DNA of 64,000 bases from Chytridium lagenaria. Taxonomy: Eukaryota; Chytridiomycota; Chytridiomycetes; Chytridiales; Chytridiaceae. Position numbers and translations under genes: made by a program. The notes under the pieces were generated by a model. It saw only the letters and a program-made list of their open reading frames with translations. It did no database searches and was not told the DNA's origin. Numbering within the stretch: position 1 is the first letter of the stretch; each line of letters begins with the position of its first letter. Location of the stretch: contig JAHLKC010000094.1 of NCBI GenBank assembly GCA_025449115.1, positions 98,049 to 162,048 of the forward strand, in the 5' to 3' direction. This document shows, piece after piece, positions 10,914-22,658 of this stretch.

Positions 10914-12295
10914 ATCAATATCTAAATCAAATTTGTAAAGTTGATCCGCCTTGTTATCCTCCGCAAATTCGTGGAGAAACGGGAAACATTCGATGCCCCG
11001 ATTGTGACGGAGCTGTTTTACCGTTACTGCCGGAAGAAATTCCTTTTTCAAGTGTACCAAAGACATCGCAGGAATTCTCAGTATAGTCCGCATCCATTAA
11101 GCAAATGTTCCACATGCGCGAAGATGTTTGGAGAGACGGATCTTATAAAATATTACCTCCAACAATGTGGAAGTGCTTCAGGCATCTCAGTGGATCCAAA
11201 AGATACTGAAAACTACCGATATAGTTAAATGCACTACGCCACATCCTGGAGAATATCTGGCTCTACCTCGTCTTTTGTTTACAATAATCATTACGCTTTT
11301 ATTGCTTCGATTTCAAGTGCATGACGCATTTCACACGTCCTCGTGTAATAAGAAGAGTTCGCGAAATCCACGAGGATTAGCTTGTCGGATGTTAATGCCA
11401 CGTGAATGCGTCTACGGAGACTTAACTATAAATGACGACGGAACAATTATGCTGCCTAGATCATGCGGATCAGAGTATATGAATCCATATATTTGGGATT
11501 TGTTGATATCTTTACGTTGTAATTCATGACGTTCAATTTTTGATGGGTAATACCTCAAAAAAACGTTAGCCTTTACATATGTAAATATATCACAAAAATC
11601 CCATATGTCGTTTCAAAAATCATAGTGCGTTTGCTTGTGCCGCATTTGATTATTCGTTTCGAAAAGTAGAAGCTAGAAGTAGTAACCAAGAAGTTGCGAA
11701 TGAGGAGCGCGGCGCCATATTTTTAAGAACACTACTTAATAGGTTGACGAACAAAATGGAAATATCTGGACAGCTATGTGCTTTGTTTCTGATGCGCGAT
11801 AGTTCTTTCTATTTTGGTCAGCAACCCATCTCCATCAATATGAATCCGGTTTTAGCCTTCCTATCGGACGACAATTTTATTGATATTCGTGTATCTTCAG
11901 GAGCCTCGGAAGACATCATTCACCCTTTACCACGCAACCACGTCATTTATGATAACTGGTATCGGCCAGTATTTTGGAGAATGAACATTTCTATGGTTTT
12001 GTTAAGAAATACCAATCTCACCCGGGGATTTCACAGAATATCAATGGTCAATTCTTGCACGGGTATCCTTTTAATCGCCATCTCGCGAAAAGAACACAAG
12101 CTTCTACAATCACATTGCTTGGTCAACCGATTCCAACATCAGAAACGAATGAAGAACTACGTTCGAAGATGCTATACCTTTTATTTTGTCCACATCGACG
12201 AGATTATTGTATTAGCATCGAATCCTGGTCAGAGTCTTTACGAGTATGGCGAGCAGGACATCCAAATCATCCCGGCAATCTTGCCTTAAACAAAT
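10914..12295 (+). pseudogene. Helitron-like element 1, middle part of the Rep-helicase protein
   Basis: Protein-like segments lie in all three frames. One is a Cys-rich piece with CPDCDG (about 11,000). Others are HDAFHTSSCNKKSSRNPRGL (11,320), MPRECVYGDLTINDDGTIML (about 11,400-11,460), GQLCALFLMRDSSFYFG (11,766) and HRRDYCISIESWSESL (about 12,190). This corresponds to the stretch between Rep and helicase in Helitron proteins. Frame changes prevent one continuous translation. Confidence 0.5.
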
Positions 12296-14620
12296 ATGAG
12301 CGAATTTCCACACAAGACGACGACACCGACAACGACGAAGAAGAGATGTCAGACGAAGATCGCCTCATTGCACGGCATTCTTGGATTCCGGATTTTAAAT
12401 TTACATACAGAAAACGAAAGTGCATCGGAAACTGGTAAACCTACTTCAAAATCTCATTTAACAAATTTAGATGACTCGGACGCAGACGACGACGTCTTTA
12501 TGTCGGAAGATGAGTCAAGGATAGTTGAAAATGATATATTTCAGCAAATATACAGTGTGCAAGGACACCTTTTTCCTACAACTTTGCCCACAACTGTTGA
12601 GGAAACAGCTGACAATATACCCGATCGTCATCTTTCAGTCAATGAAATTGAACTGCATCTGAAACGATCATCAAGCCAGTCTTTAGAAGATCCTGATGAT
12701 GGAACCTCAGAAATACTTCGTCGATATCAGGATGCAGATTTTCGAAGAACGTTAGTAGAAAAAATTAACGCGAGCATGCAAGATATTCCATACCGCCCAA
12801 CAGAACCCGGTGATGCCGATATAATTCTTTCAGAATTCCCCTCTATTGCAGAAGTGTCACAAAAACACACGTTGAATGAGATTCAACATGCGGTGTTTCG
12901 AAAAGCTGCCTCATATCTGTTGTTAGCATATCTTGAAGATATTGAAGAGTTCGCGTCCTCTACCCACCTCTCGATTTCTCTACCAAATACCATGCTCCAT
13001 TTACCAAACAACAATCCGCAAGAAATATGGCGTTCATACGTTGGTGGTGAAGGAGGAACGGGGAAATCCAGGATAATAGCCGCGATCCAAGATTTTGCAA
13101 ACAAATGGAGACGAACAAATAGCGTCGAAACATTCGCGTTCACAGGAACAGCGGCGGAAAAAATTGATGGCATAACAATGCACTCTGGACGAGGGATCGG
13201 AGTTGGTAAAGATACGATTATTCCGTCATCAATAACTCGACGACGAGCTGCCTCCAGCCGTCTTCTCATTATCGACGAGATATCAATGGTCGGACGATTG
13301 TTGTTAGGGGACTTTGATAAAGCCTGTCGTGTTAATGCTGAAACAGAAAAAGAAAAAAACGAAAGTTTAGGAGGAAAACATTGCGTCATTTTCGGAGACT
13401 TCCATCAGTTAGAACCCGTTCGACAGCAACCATGTTTTCGACCGCCAGACCCAACCACAAACGAAAAAGAAGCTCAAGGCTTCGAAACGTACTCAACTTT
13501 TGACGACGTTTATTTTTTGATCGAAAATCACCGCCAAAAAAACGATGTCGTCTACGCAGGAATTCTTAACGAAGTCAGGAAAGGCAACATCGACGACGAA
13601 AGTCTTCGTTTATTGAATTCTCGAGTCATAGCTGATATAAATGATTCAGTAACCCGAAGAACGAGAGAAGAAGATGTCTTCCTTCCTGTAGTGGTCGGGT
13701 TAAACGTTGATGCTAGCCAAATACGAAAACAGCTAACTTTACGTCTATGTCCTGAACACCAAACTCTGTTTACAACTAAAGCGGTTCCATTACGACGTTC
13801 ATCGAGGACAAGACACTTGGACATTCATCGTCTGAAGGAGCACGAAACAGATTTCATTCCAATGACGTTGATGTTCAATGTAGGAATGCCGGTCTATTTC
13901 ACAAGAAAAGTGACATTGGCGGATGCTGCAGATGCAAAACCGCTTGCAACTAAAGGTACCATCGGGATTATTATTGCAATCGACCTTGATCCTGAAGAAC
14001 GTTCCACGAACTTAGAAGGTACAAATCAACGTTTCCTGTCGCATTTGCCAACACGAATATGGGTAAAAATTCGTGACAGCAAACGACAATACTACACGCG
14101 GATAGAATCACGAAACGGAGTAAGACAGGAAATTCAAGCCCCAAAAGGTAGCTTCATTATCAACATACATACTAAACTATCAAGGCGTCGTTCCCATCTG
14201 CCCGCAAAAATTAGAAGCCCGTTGCAAGGTCGGCCACGTCAACTTCACAAAAACTGTGTTATCTTTTCCGTTTATTTCATTTTACGCGACAACTCCGGAA
14301 AAGTTGCAAGGCCTAACTCTTCCTGGGTAAATCAAACCACACAAAACTAATTAACATAATAGAGTTATCATAGCAAATTTGTACCGACAAGGGAAGCTAC
14401 CCCCGGAGTCTTATATGTGGCCCTTTCGCGAGTCAGAAAACTGGAGGATCTCTATCTTTTCAACCCACTATCAAAACGCGACGTGCAAGCAAGTCAGCCC
14501 AAGGCAACAACAAAAAATGAAATTCTCCGTCTCCTTCGCAAATTTGATATCTCTGAACTCACAGAACCATTGAAGTCAAAAGCAATCGCATGGATTGAAA
14601 AAGAACTTTCCTATGTATAA
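12296..14620 (+). CDS. Pif1-like helicase part of Helitron-like element 1
   Basis: The Pif1-like superfamily 1B helicase unwinds DNA during rolling-circle transposition. Walker A GGEGGTGKS lies at about 13,044-13,070 and Walker B LLIIDEISM at about 13,263-13,290. A GDFHQLEPV motif is at about 13,396-13,422. Motif VI (LYVALSRVRK) is at about 14,408-14,437. The open frame from 12,296 leads to about 14,147. A 37-base intron 14,148-14,184 (with a TACTAAAC branch-like site) restores GVVPICPQKLEARCKV. A second intron, about 14,329-14,371, joins TPEKLQGLTLPG to KFVPTREATPG. The stop is at 14,618-14,620. The true start is upstream, because in Helitrons this is the C-terminal part of one long protein. 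Confidence 0.75.
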
Positions 14621-14639
14621 ATAAAAACACCTATAAAAA

Positions 14640-15000
14640 CAAGGGAAAAAAAAACCACATCAAGTTGTATATAAACCATCACGTTATCCGACCCATAAAC
14701 ACATTATCCAAAGTTACATGCAACGTGGATAGCCGCATTTCCAAACAAAGTCGGATACCTCAATAACACTTAAACCAACAAATTTATATATAAACTACCG
14801 CGTTATCCAACCCATAAACGCATTATCAAATTCGCTGCATGATCAAATAAAGTCGGATACTTTTAATGAATATTGCAAAAAACAAAACATATAGACCATC
14901 ACGTTATCCGAACACATTAACCGAACGCAAACGTATATAAACATAGAAAAGATAAACAAAAAAAGTTATCTCAACAAAAAATAATGACTCTTCCAAAAAA
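14640..15000. repeat. three imperfect direct repeats around ATCACGTTATCCGA
   Basis: Three related units of about 100-115 bases begin near 14,668, 14,785 and 14,890. Each contains TATA(T)A..ACCATCACGTTATCC-like sequence followed by ACCCATAAACACATTATC or a variant. They lie between the helicase stop and the next gene and could be the promoter of that gene or the 3' region of the transposon. Confidence 0.55.
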
Positions 15001-15136
15001 ACACGAAACAGATGTAAACTAGTACCAAACCACATAAAACTAACAAAATCAGATAAACGAAGATGAAAAAGAGAAAAAACGATTGAAAACCGCACCGGAA
15101 GCAAAGGTCGTCGTAGAAGAGTTCCCGAATTCGAAA

Positions 15137-15850
15137 ATGATACAAACCGCAGAAAGCATCCTCATGGAACAACCCACCCCCACCACAAATCTCCAACAAA
15201 CAGACCTTAACGAAATCCCTCCTTCCATCCTCCATCGATTAGCCAGAAAACTCCTAATCCTCCATAAACACTTTCCATACACCATATCCATCATCCATCA
15301 ACACCTCCCAACCATCAAGCTCGGCGGATCGAAATCCACATTGTGTGTTGAAGGTCAAAGCAAAGCCCTTCAGTTTTACCTCCTCGGATCAGTCGATGAT
15401 TTCAACTTCGAAGGACGGCTCATGGCAGGATCGATGAAATACTTCATGAACCTTCATCCCACCGCCGGAAACGTCAAGTACATCAACAACATCCTGAAGA
15501 AGCTCAATCACGGAGAAGTCGGCGTATATAAGGAATCCATCTCGTGCACCATGTTTACGACCACGACATCAAGAACACCCAACAACGGTAAGGTACTACT
15601 TAAACAAATCATGTTAACATAATATATAGTCCAAACTTACTTCCTCATGGAGGAAGACTCAAGTTTGAACCCCATGACAGCTTCCAAGAACCGCACCATC
15701 AAGATCGACATCGGAAACATTGTCCTAGTACCTGTCACCATCTCTGCGGGATCGAAAACATCGTACCTGAATATGACGGGAGTAGTTTACGTTATCGACA
15801 ACAGCAAAAACTACTCCCCAACATCCGGAACCAACATTCCGGACTTCTGA
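15137..15850 (+). CDS. unrecognised protein, two exons, next to Helitron-like element 1
   Basis: Exon 1 runs 15,137-15,584 or so and is joined to exon 2 (from about 15,631 to 15,850) by a short intron with GTAAGG and ATATATAG ends. The first ATG in frame is 15,137; the frame is open from 15,044, so an upstream exon or non-ATG start is possible. Visible pieces are SKSTLCVEGQSKALQFYLLG, DDFNFEGRLMAGSMKYFMN, VYKESISCTMFTTTTS and KIDIGNIVLVPVTISAGSKT. The protein has no membrane segment and is mostly soluble-looking with beta-type stretches. I do not recognise the family. It may be an accessory gene of the Helitron (some carry a single-strand DNA-binding protein) or a host gene; neither is shown. 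Confidence 0.5.
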
Positions 15851-15954
15851 TCACCTGAAAACAGCTTATGCAACTTGCAAACAGCACTCGCAAACATGTA
15901 TACCCTCGGCTTATACCAATAAATTGCTTATGCAGAACCAAAACGATATGTGCG

Positions 15955-16006
15955 GGAAACCCCGAGAGGATGGGGCCCCCCCCCTTCTGGGGGGGTTTTG
16001 CAGTCA
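15955..16006. other. GC hairpin with C9/G7 runs
   Basis: Nine C (15,976-15,984), TTCT, then seven G (15,989-15,995) form a very stable hairpin, flanked by AAACCCC on the left and TTTT on the right. It may be a structural end signal of the preceding element or gene. No CTRR Helitron end was seen next to it. Confidence 0.45.
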
Positions 16007-16084
16007 CAACTATGAAGGTACCGCGGTCCCCGGGAGAATTACTTTGTGAGATTAAAGGTGAGGTTCTCAGGCTCAACCTGCGAT

Positions 16085-16240
16085 TACTGTATTCAGCTTG
16101 TCTCACAACTACCATTGTAGCTTCCAACCAGTTATTGAGCCTTTTTTTAATACATAAAGAAAACACCAGCGTTGGCCGTCTTATATTCTCACGGCCCACG
16201 CTTGCGTTTAAGCGGCCATAAACTCTTTGTTGAAGTTGAA
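16085..16240 (+). pseudogene. relic of a type 1 peptide gene 3' end
   Basis: GTAGCTTCCAACCAG (about 16,116) matches the end of type 1 genes (ASNQ). GGCCCACGCTTGCGTTTAAG followed by CGGCCATAAACTC (16,192-16,225) matches the 3' flank shared by the clusters. The start and middle of the gene are gone. Confidence 0.5.
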
Positions 16241-16678
16241 ATTATACTTTCATTGCAAGTCAATATCTTTGTAGTATTTCGTAAATACTGATGACTTTTT
16301 GAGATTTCCGAAATAGTATTGAAAGTATCAATATTCCAGGAAAGCAAGATATTGTGAGATATTATTTATCTGAGGGCGGCCAGATCTACTCTTTTAGGAA
16401 ATATGTATCTTGTATATATGCTACACAGGGCTTGTCTGAATGGAGAGTTATCTCTTGTGTAACAGAGAGATAAGCCAGGGAGCTGGATCAGGTATCATCC
16501 ATATCTGAATGATGACGATAACGAAGCCCCTCACGAAAAAGAGATTTTGTTCTCTTCAATATATTAAATATTTATTTATTTATTTATTTATTCGTTTATT
16601 TTACCAGCGAGGCTGCACTTTGACACTAAGAATTCCTACACACACAACCACCTTTGTTTTACACTTGGTATATTTCTA
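16241..16678. promoter_or_regulatory. upstream region of nitrate reductase
   Basis: This 438-base AT-rich region lies before the nitrate reductase ATG. It contains a (TTTA)n run at 16,571-16,600 and several TATCT/AGATA sites (for example near 16,329, 16,360 and 16,447-16,471). GATA-type sites are typical of nitrogen-regulated fungal promoters; that function is inferred only. Confidence 0.35.
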
Positions 16679-19579
16679 ATGACTGTGATGGAAGCTTCTT
16701 ACGACAGTGCTGTCGACCTCACCTCCATGCTTGCAGACTCGCTATCTATTGATGACCGTGACAAGGGTACTCCTGACGCTTGGGTCTCAAGGCATAAGGA
16801 TCTTATCCGATTGACTGGGAGGTAATTCGCATTCCGTCATTCTTATGCCCACTCTACTTTGCTCTATAACTTTCTCACTCATCTTCCACTGTATTTTTAT
16901 TGGTAGGCACCCATTCAACTGCGAACCTCCGCTCGACCTGCTTATGAAGGATTGGGTAACTCCTGCTCCGATTCATTATGTGAGAAACCACGGTGCAGTC
17001 CCGAAGCTTGAATGGGACAGTCACAGGCTCACCGTTGACGGGTAATGAATAACACAGCATAATACAAAAGAGACTCACCTTCAACAATTATGATAAAACA
17101 GATTCGTCAACAACCCAAGAACCTTTACCATGTCAGACCTCCTCGCCCTTCCGAAATCCTCCTTCCCCGTCACCCTCGTATGCGCAGGCAACCGTCGTAA
17201 AGAACAAAACATGATTAAACCCTCCCTCGGTTTCTCATGGGGTGCCGCCGGCGTCTCCACATCGGTCTGGTCAGGTGTTCTTCTGGTCGATCTGATCCAA
17301 GCGTGTGGAGGTCTGAAAGCACCGGACGATTCCTGTCTTTATGTCACGTTTGAAGGGCCATCGCAGGAACTACCGAAAGGCATGTATGGTACCTCGGTGA
17401 ACGCTGCGACGGCGCTTGACCCGAGATCTGACTTGCTGATTGCTTTTGAGATGAATGGCGAGAGGTTGACCCCGGATCATGGCTATCCCGTACGTGTGAT
17501 TATTCCCGGGTTTATCGGGGGTAGGATGGTGAAATGGTTGGGGAGGATCACGGTGACGGGGAAAGAGACGGACAGTATTTACCATTACAAAGACAACAGA
17601 GTCTTACCTGTCCAAGTGACGGATGCAGAAATAGCAGATGTAATTATTCACCGATTTTTTATGTTTTATTTGAACGCGCAGTTTATAACAGATGTCTGAC
17701 TTTTTACTTCTTTATCTAAAAATAGAAAGATAACTGGTGGTATCATCCATCTCATATCATCAACGAACTCAACATCAACTCTGCCATCTCCCAACCCATT
17801 CACTCTGGCTCTCTCCAAATCCCACTCACCCCGACGCCAGCCGCCACTTTACTAACTCTCAGTGGGTACGCCTACACCGGTGGCGGCCGCTCTATTACGC
17901 GTGTCGAGGTTTCCTTTGATCAAGGCGCGTCATGGATTCCCACCACCCTCCTCCCACAACCCTACCCGAAACGCCATATGGGTACCCGAAACTGGTGTTG
18001 GATGTGGTGGGAGATCCAGATTGACGTTGTGGAGGCGTTGAGACTTGAAAAAGATGAGGATGTGTGGAGATGTGGAGAGGTCTGTGTGAGAGCTTGGGAT
18101 TCTAGTTTGAATACGCAGCCAGAGAAACCGACCTGGAATCTAATGGTTCGTCACCTCCGTTTCCTTGCTTCAAGTGTCTGTTTTACGCGACTTTTGATCC
18201 TTACTTTTGTTGGTACTTTTAAAGGGAATGATGAACAACCCATGGTTCCGCGTCCGTCCCACACTGTCTCAGGTCGACGACTGTACACTGGAGATGACGT
18301 TTCATCATCCCACTGTTGCCGGTCCTACTCCAGGTGGTTGGATGACTCCGGGCGATTCTCCATGGGAGTACAACTCGCCCCGCGCTGTGGCTCCTATCGC
18401 ACCTGTACCCGTCGAAGAAGTGAAGGTCGATGAGGATGACGAGCAAGAGATGTTGATATGGCCAGAATTTACGATGGAAGAGTTATCCAAGCATACAACC
18501 GACGACGATTGCTGGATTGTTGTTAACGGCAACGTTTATGACTGCACAGAGTTCATGGAAGATCATCCTGGAGGTAAGATAACATCTTTCTTCAATAAGC
18601 GTCTTACACTCGTTCAGGCGCTAGCAGCATCCTCCTTTCGGCAGCCACAGACGCAACTGAAGATTTCACCACCATCCACTCTCCCAAAGCTTTTGAAATG
18701 CTTAAGAAATACTTTATCGGAACCATCTCCCCGTCTGCTCTTTTCTTACCAAACACATATAACCCACTTCGCTTCGTCTCCTGCCAAACCCTCACCCCAA
18801 CCACCCGTCTCATCCGGTTCACCACCCCCCAGAACTTTTCCCTCCCATGCGGTCATCACGTCTTTTTAAAAATCACAATCCCAGCTTCCCCTCCCGTCAC
18901 CGTCATCCGCGCATACACCCCTATATCCGTTCGCGACACCATTGATTTCCTCATCCGCATCTACGGAACCGGCGACGCGGCGTCCGGTATTGGCGTTGCG
19001 TCGCGAGCATTGTCTCGAATCGAAACAGGGGGTGTTGAAGTGATGATGAAGGGACCTGTTGGAGATATTGAGTATAAAGGACACGGGGTGTTTGATATGG
19101 ATAGAAAGAGTTGCCATACACGAAGGATTGTGATGATGGCTGCTGGGACTGGGATTACACCTTGCTGGAGGGTGTTGGAGGGTGTTGCGAGGGAGTGGGA
19201 GAGTGGGGAGGTGGCACCGGTTGTGACGATGCTTTATGCGAATAGAAGTTTTGAGGATGTGTTGATGAAAGAGGAGCTGTTTAAATTAGTGGCGGATGTG
19301 AATGCGAGGGTGAAGAAGGTTGTGGTGAAAATTTTTGTGGTTGTTTCCGGTGGGATGGGTGGGGAGGATGTGGGTATTGATGGGGTGAGCGTTGTTGACG
19401 GTCGTGTTGATGGCGATATGATGAAAAGTATTTTGGGAACGTGTGGGGATGTTGGGGAAGAGAATGGGGTTTTAGAGGGGGATGTTGGGTTGGTTTGTGG
19501 TTCAGATGGGTTTGTGGAGGCTTGTTTTGAGGGGTTGAAAGGGTGTGGGTTTGATGAGAGATTGTTGGCGGCGTTTTAG
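16679..19579 (+). CDS. niaD: assimilatory nitrate reductase (molybdenum cofactor, cytochrome b5, FAD/NAD(P)H)
   Basis: This cytosolic enzyme reduces nitrate to nitrite in nitrogen assimilation. Six exons fit phase and GT..AG rules: 16,679-16,821, 16,907-17,041, 17,102-17,639, 17,726-18,145, 18,225-18,573 and 18,618-19,579. They total 2,547 bases (848 residues), close to other fungal enzymes. The Mo-cofactor domain has [15 protein letters not shown] with the Mo-binding Cys, [14 protein letters not shown], and the dimer-domain MMNNPWFRV. The cytochrome b5 domain has HPGG split across the last intron and the second heme His in TIHSPKAF. The reductase part has RAYTPIS (FAD), [12 protein letters not shown] and AAGTGITP. 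The usual CGPP near the end is CGSDGF here, which is odd for the nicotinamide site. The start is the first ATG of the conserved frame. Nitrite reductase and nitrate transporter genes are not in the window. Confidence 0.95.
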
Positions 19580-20504
19580 AGGGACGGGAATACTTTTTTT
19601 TTCTAACACATTATCCTATATTTTTTTCTTTCCCTGTTGAGATTCTGACTTCTCAGCGCATTATCCTGCTTTTACTTTATTTTTCTGGCTTCTGGTATCT
19701 CACTGGACACCTTGTCCGGTTTTCTTTTTCTTTTTTTTTTTGCATCATAAATATTTGTTTGGATAGCATAACATGTAGATTATGATCCTCTTTGCTGTTT
19801 TTTATTCTTTCTTACTTTTTTTACCATGTGATATCCACTTCAAGCCAGTAACCGCACATCAAGGTCATGACGTACTCCAACTCTCACGATGCTCCACAAG
19901 CCAATCAGATTTGTGAACGAACGGGACTTGATGTCGGTCCGCAGGTCGATCTTGATCCATCAAAGCTTTGGAACCTACCTACGTTTCGTATTTGGCTTCA
20001 CAAGACCAATTGCATCCAAAGTCGGCCGACTCTGATGTCAAGATTAAAATATGGCTATGCGGAAGGGAAGACCGGCCCCAATATTGGCGGCGGCAGTTTG
20101 CATGTATAGCGTCACATATGAGCACCATCGTTTTGTTAACATAATGTTTAATAAAACTAAACTTGAGATATGCTATAAACACTTTTCCTTCTGTATTGAA
20201 TCTGTATTTAAGATAATTTAATATGTTCTTCCCTACAGCTTCGTTGTATGCTTTCAGAGTATTATTCTGTTCATCAAAAGGCATCGTTTTGTCCATTATT
20301 ATAATTTCTTGCAACGCGGTTTATTTTGAACTTTCATAAATATTATCAGCCTTGTGCCGTTAAAGATAAATCAAAATGGACCCAAAACGGTACGTATTTT
20401 CAAACGCTGATAAAGCAGATCCAAACAATTCAATCTTCCTGTACACTTTCACCAACACATAAATATCAGAAGACGGGAACAGAAATGAGCTTCAGTAAAC
20501 ATTT
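19580..20504. other. intergenic stretch with one weak reading frame
   Basis: T-rich 3' flank of nitrate reductase. A frame at 19,867-20,109 on the plus strand starts with ATG and encodes 80 residues (MTYSNSHDAPQANQICERTG and on). It has no recognised motif and no second copy here, so I do not call it a gene. Confidence 0.4.
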
Positions 20505-20613
20505 GTTTATTGGGTATTGAAGTTCAACCACATGGTTGATGGCCGCTTGAACGCTAGACGTGGACCTTGAAACGAAAGGAATGGATATTGATGTGTCAGA
20601 AAGGCTTGCGGAA

Positions 20614-20739
20614 TTACTGGTTGGAAGCAGCGGCGGTGGTGTTGGTGGGCTTGGTGGCGGAAGTGCTCTTGCTAGCGATGGTCTTGACGGCGCCGGCAGC
20701 GACGATGGTGGTCATAGGGACGTTGGAGAAGGAAGGCAT
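20614..20739 (-). CDS. short peptide, type 1 (41 aa)
   Basis: The tail differs from most: IASKSTSATKPTNTTAAASNQ read in two parts (IASKSTSATK, then PTNTTAAASNQ), where others have SSKRTPATK. It shares the KSTS variant with the cluster 3 copy at 29132-29257. Its own side of the promoter seems to have lost the TATA box found in that copy. Confidence 0.68.
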   Translation of the reverse strand: MPSFSNVPMTTIVAAGAVKTIASKSTSATKPTNTTAAASNQ

Positions 20740-21263
20740 TTCTTGAGTTGGGTTGGATTGAGTGTTAAGGAGATTTAAGGAGGTGTGTTTGGCTTTTGAT
20801 GTTGTTGTTGTGAATGAGGAATTGTGTAGAGGATGAATGTGCCTTTTTCTTTAACCCTAGCCCACGTTTTAGAGAATACGATGGAAGAATTATGTGTAGG
20901 GTTGTTGACAATAATGGCCGAGTTTGTCAGAATCCCTGTGGCGTAGCTCAACAGCAAAAACCCTGGTTTAAAGTTTTTGAGCATCCGTTCCCGACACCTG
21001 TTAAAAAATAAACATGCAAAATGAATGATCCATCGTGGCGATGTCGTCGTGGCGATGCCTTTCCTTTCAAGAGCATCCACGTAATTCCGTAGCCCGTGAT
21101 GGTGATTTAATATCCACTCATTGTGATTAGGGTTTATTCTAACTTTCATCCCGCGGATATAAAAACCCAACTTCCCTCACCGCTATTTCATCATTCAACT
21201 CATAGCCTCTTCCTGCAAACGCATCTCTAAATTTCAAACCATCCTCTTAAGATATCATCGAAA
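20740..21263. promoter_or_regulatory. shared promoter, type 1 pair
   Basis: The plus-side TATAAAAA is at 21,158-21,165, about 106 bases before the ATG. On the minus side the sequence near 20,843-20,860 reads CCTTTTTCTTTAACCC, where cluster 3 has CTTTTATAGC, so that TATA is missing. The double GTGGCGAT sites (about 21,034-21,058) and TTAGGGTTTA (21,127) are kept. Confidence 0.55.
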
Positions 21264-21389
21264 ATGCCTTCCTTCTCCAACGTCCCCATGACCACCATCG
21301 TCGCCGCCGGTGCCGTCAAGACCATCTCTAGCAAGCGCACTCCCGCCACCAAGCCCACCAACACCACCGCCGCCGCTTCCAGCCAGTAA
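21264..21389 (+). CDS. short peptide, type 1 (41 aa)
   Basis: The product ends KPTNTTAAASSQ and is identical in protein to 29786-29911. Directly after the stop is a remnant of a second, older tail (reading roughly SNKSTPAMQACDQHPWVTL, 21,393-21,451), related to the PATTTPGSL ending of the 23895 copy. The gene therefore seems to be a recombinant or to have had its 3' end replaced. Confidence 0.7.
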   Translation: MPSFSNVPMTTIVAAGAVKTISSKRTPATKPTNTTAAASSQ

Positions 21390-21451
21390 ATTCTCTAACA
21401 AGAGTACTCCGGCGATGCAAGCCTGCGACCAACACCCCTGGGTCACTCTAA

Positions 21452-22541
21452 AACATCAGCGATCTATCAAGCCGGGGTTTTTCGCAAGCTTTTCTCCTAA
21501 TTCATAGTTTTCAAGGGTCCGATTCTGCGACCATTCGATATACCTATTTGTCTATCTCTCTTGTATAATGCTCGCATAATCATACCCCGATAATAAACAA
21601 TGCTCGCATAATCATACCGCGATAATAAACCATTGATTCAATTATCATTTTGAATTTTTGTTTATTTTTGTCGAACGTTAACGTATCCGATGAAGGCATA
21701 GCTATTACTCCCTTATTGTATTAGAAGAAGCTCTCAAAAAAAAGCACGTAGAATAGCATAAATTGGTAGAAATTAAAATTCACTTGCAATCTGAAAGAAT
21801 TCAACCAAAACTTATGAATTGATTATTTTCCTATAATGTAATTGCCTACAATACATTAATCAAAACGAATGTAATACTCCTACTTAATTTTATCTGGTCT
21901 GTAGCGAACACAACGCGCGTGGATGGTAATCCCGATGGTTTCTAAAAATAATAGGCGACCCCATCTGCAACCATACATACTTTTACAGACGGCCGAATAG
22001 ATATTAATGCTTTGACCCGACATCGGATCATAAATGTTCCACTTGACCGTAGATAATACTTAACCCTTAGATTATATAGTTCTTATCCGACCGATGTCAA
22101 AATCATAGCATCTTGATCGTTGCTAAAACAAGTTGCATCATGGATTAAATTTAAATTGAATACAGCCTTTATTCAATATTAATATACTTCCTTAAAACGT
22201 GGTAGTCTATTATTCAAGACGTGGTTCTTATCACAACAAAATAAAACAGGCATGAGTTTGGCGTTTTAGCCGGGATAAGCTTGTCCGCGTAATTGATGGA
22301 AGTCGTTTCCGTCACCGTTTGGCCGGAACGTATAAATTCGACGATCTCGAGATTCTTGATGCAGCGTATAGGTATATATCCAAGAGTCACCGATGTCGAC
22401 CCGCCGTAAAGTTGTTCAGAGGAACATCATTAACGATCCAATGACGTTTGTCGGAAGACGATAGTAGACTTTGTTAGACCTTTGTCGCAAGACGATAGTA
22501 GACTTTGTTGGAATGATCGTTAAAACGTTTTTTGAACCATA
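21452..22541. other. spacer of peptide cluster 2, no gene seen
   Basis: This AT-rich spacer corresponds to 4,322-6,227 of cluster 1 without its 0.9-kb segment, and to 29,980-30,880 of cluster 3. It includes a short duplicated piece at 21,590-21,625 and repeated GTAGACTTTGTT near 22,463 and 22,499. No supported frame. Confidence 0.5.
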
Positions 22542-22658
22542 TCATTGAGCGGATGTGGCAGACGTCGTTGATGTGGATGTTGCGGGAGACGAGCGTTTGG
22601 AGATGGACCTGATGGCACCGGTGGCAACGATGGAGGTGGTCATAGGGAATGAAGGCAT
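22542..22658 (-). CDS. short peptide, type 3 (38 aa)
   Basis: Type 3 starts MPSFPMTTSIVATGAIRSIS and ends in a Ser/Thr/Ala tail (KRSSPATSTSTTSATSAQ). Its constant half is shared with type 2, but the tail is shorter and has a KR pair. Divergent partner: 23063. The open frame continues far upstream through the promoter; the ATG at 22,658 is fixed by homology. Confidence 0.68.
   Translation of the reverse strand: MPSFPMTTSIVATGAIRSISKRSSPATSTSTTSATSAQ

Larger units (their letters stand above)
8561..14620 (+). mobile_element. Helitron-like element 1 (Rep and Pif1-like helicase parts)
   Basis: This is a rolling-circle DNA transposon of the Helitron group, recognised by three blocks in family order. 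The first is a pre-Rep domain with a VRNT-GP motif (9280-9741). The second is a Rep region with LFPFGRGGP and the HUH motif LHAHF (about 9780-10910). The third is a Pif1-like helicase (12296-14620). The frame is broken several times in the Rep part. The ends were not located: no clear 5' TC or 3' hairpin-CTRR was found, so the limits given are those of coding similarity. Confidence 0.75.

Noticed and set aside
19867..20109. 80-codon ORF after nitrate reductase
   Set aside because: Has an ATG and looks mildly protein-like, but nothing supports it beyond length, so it is kept only as a note.
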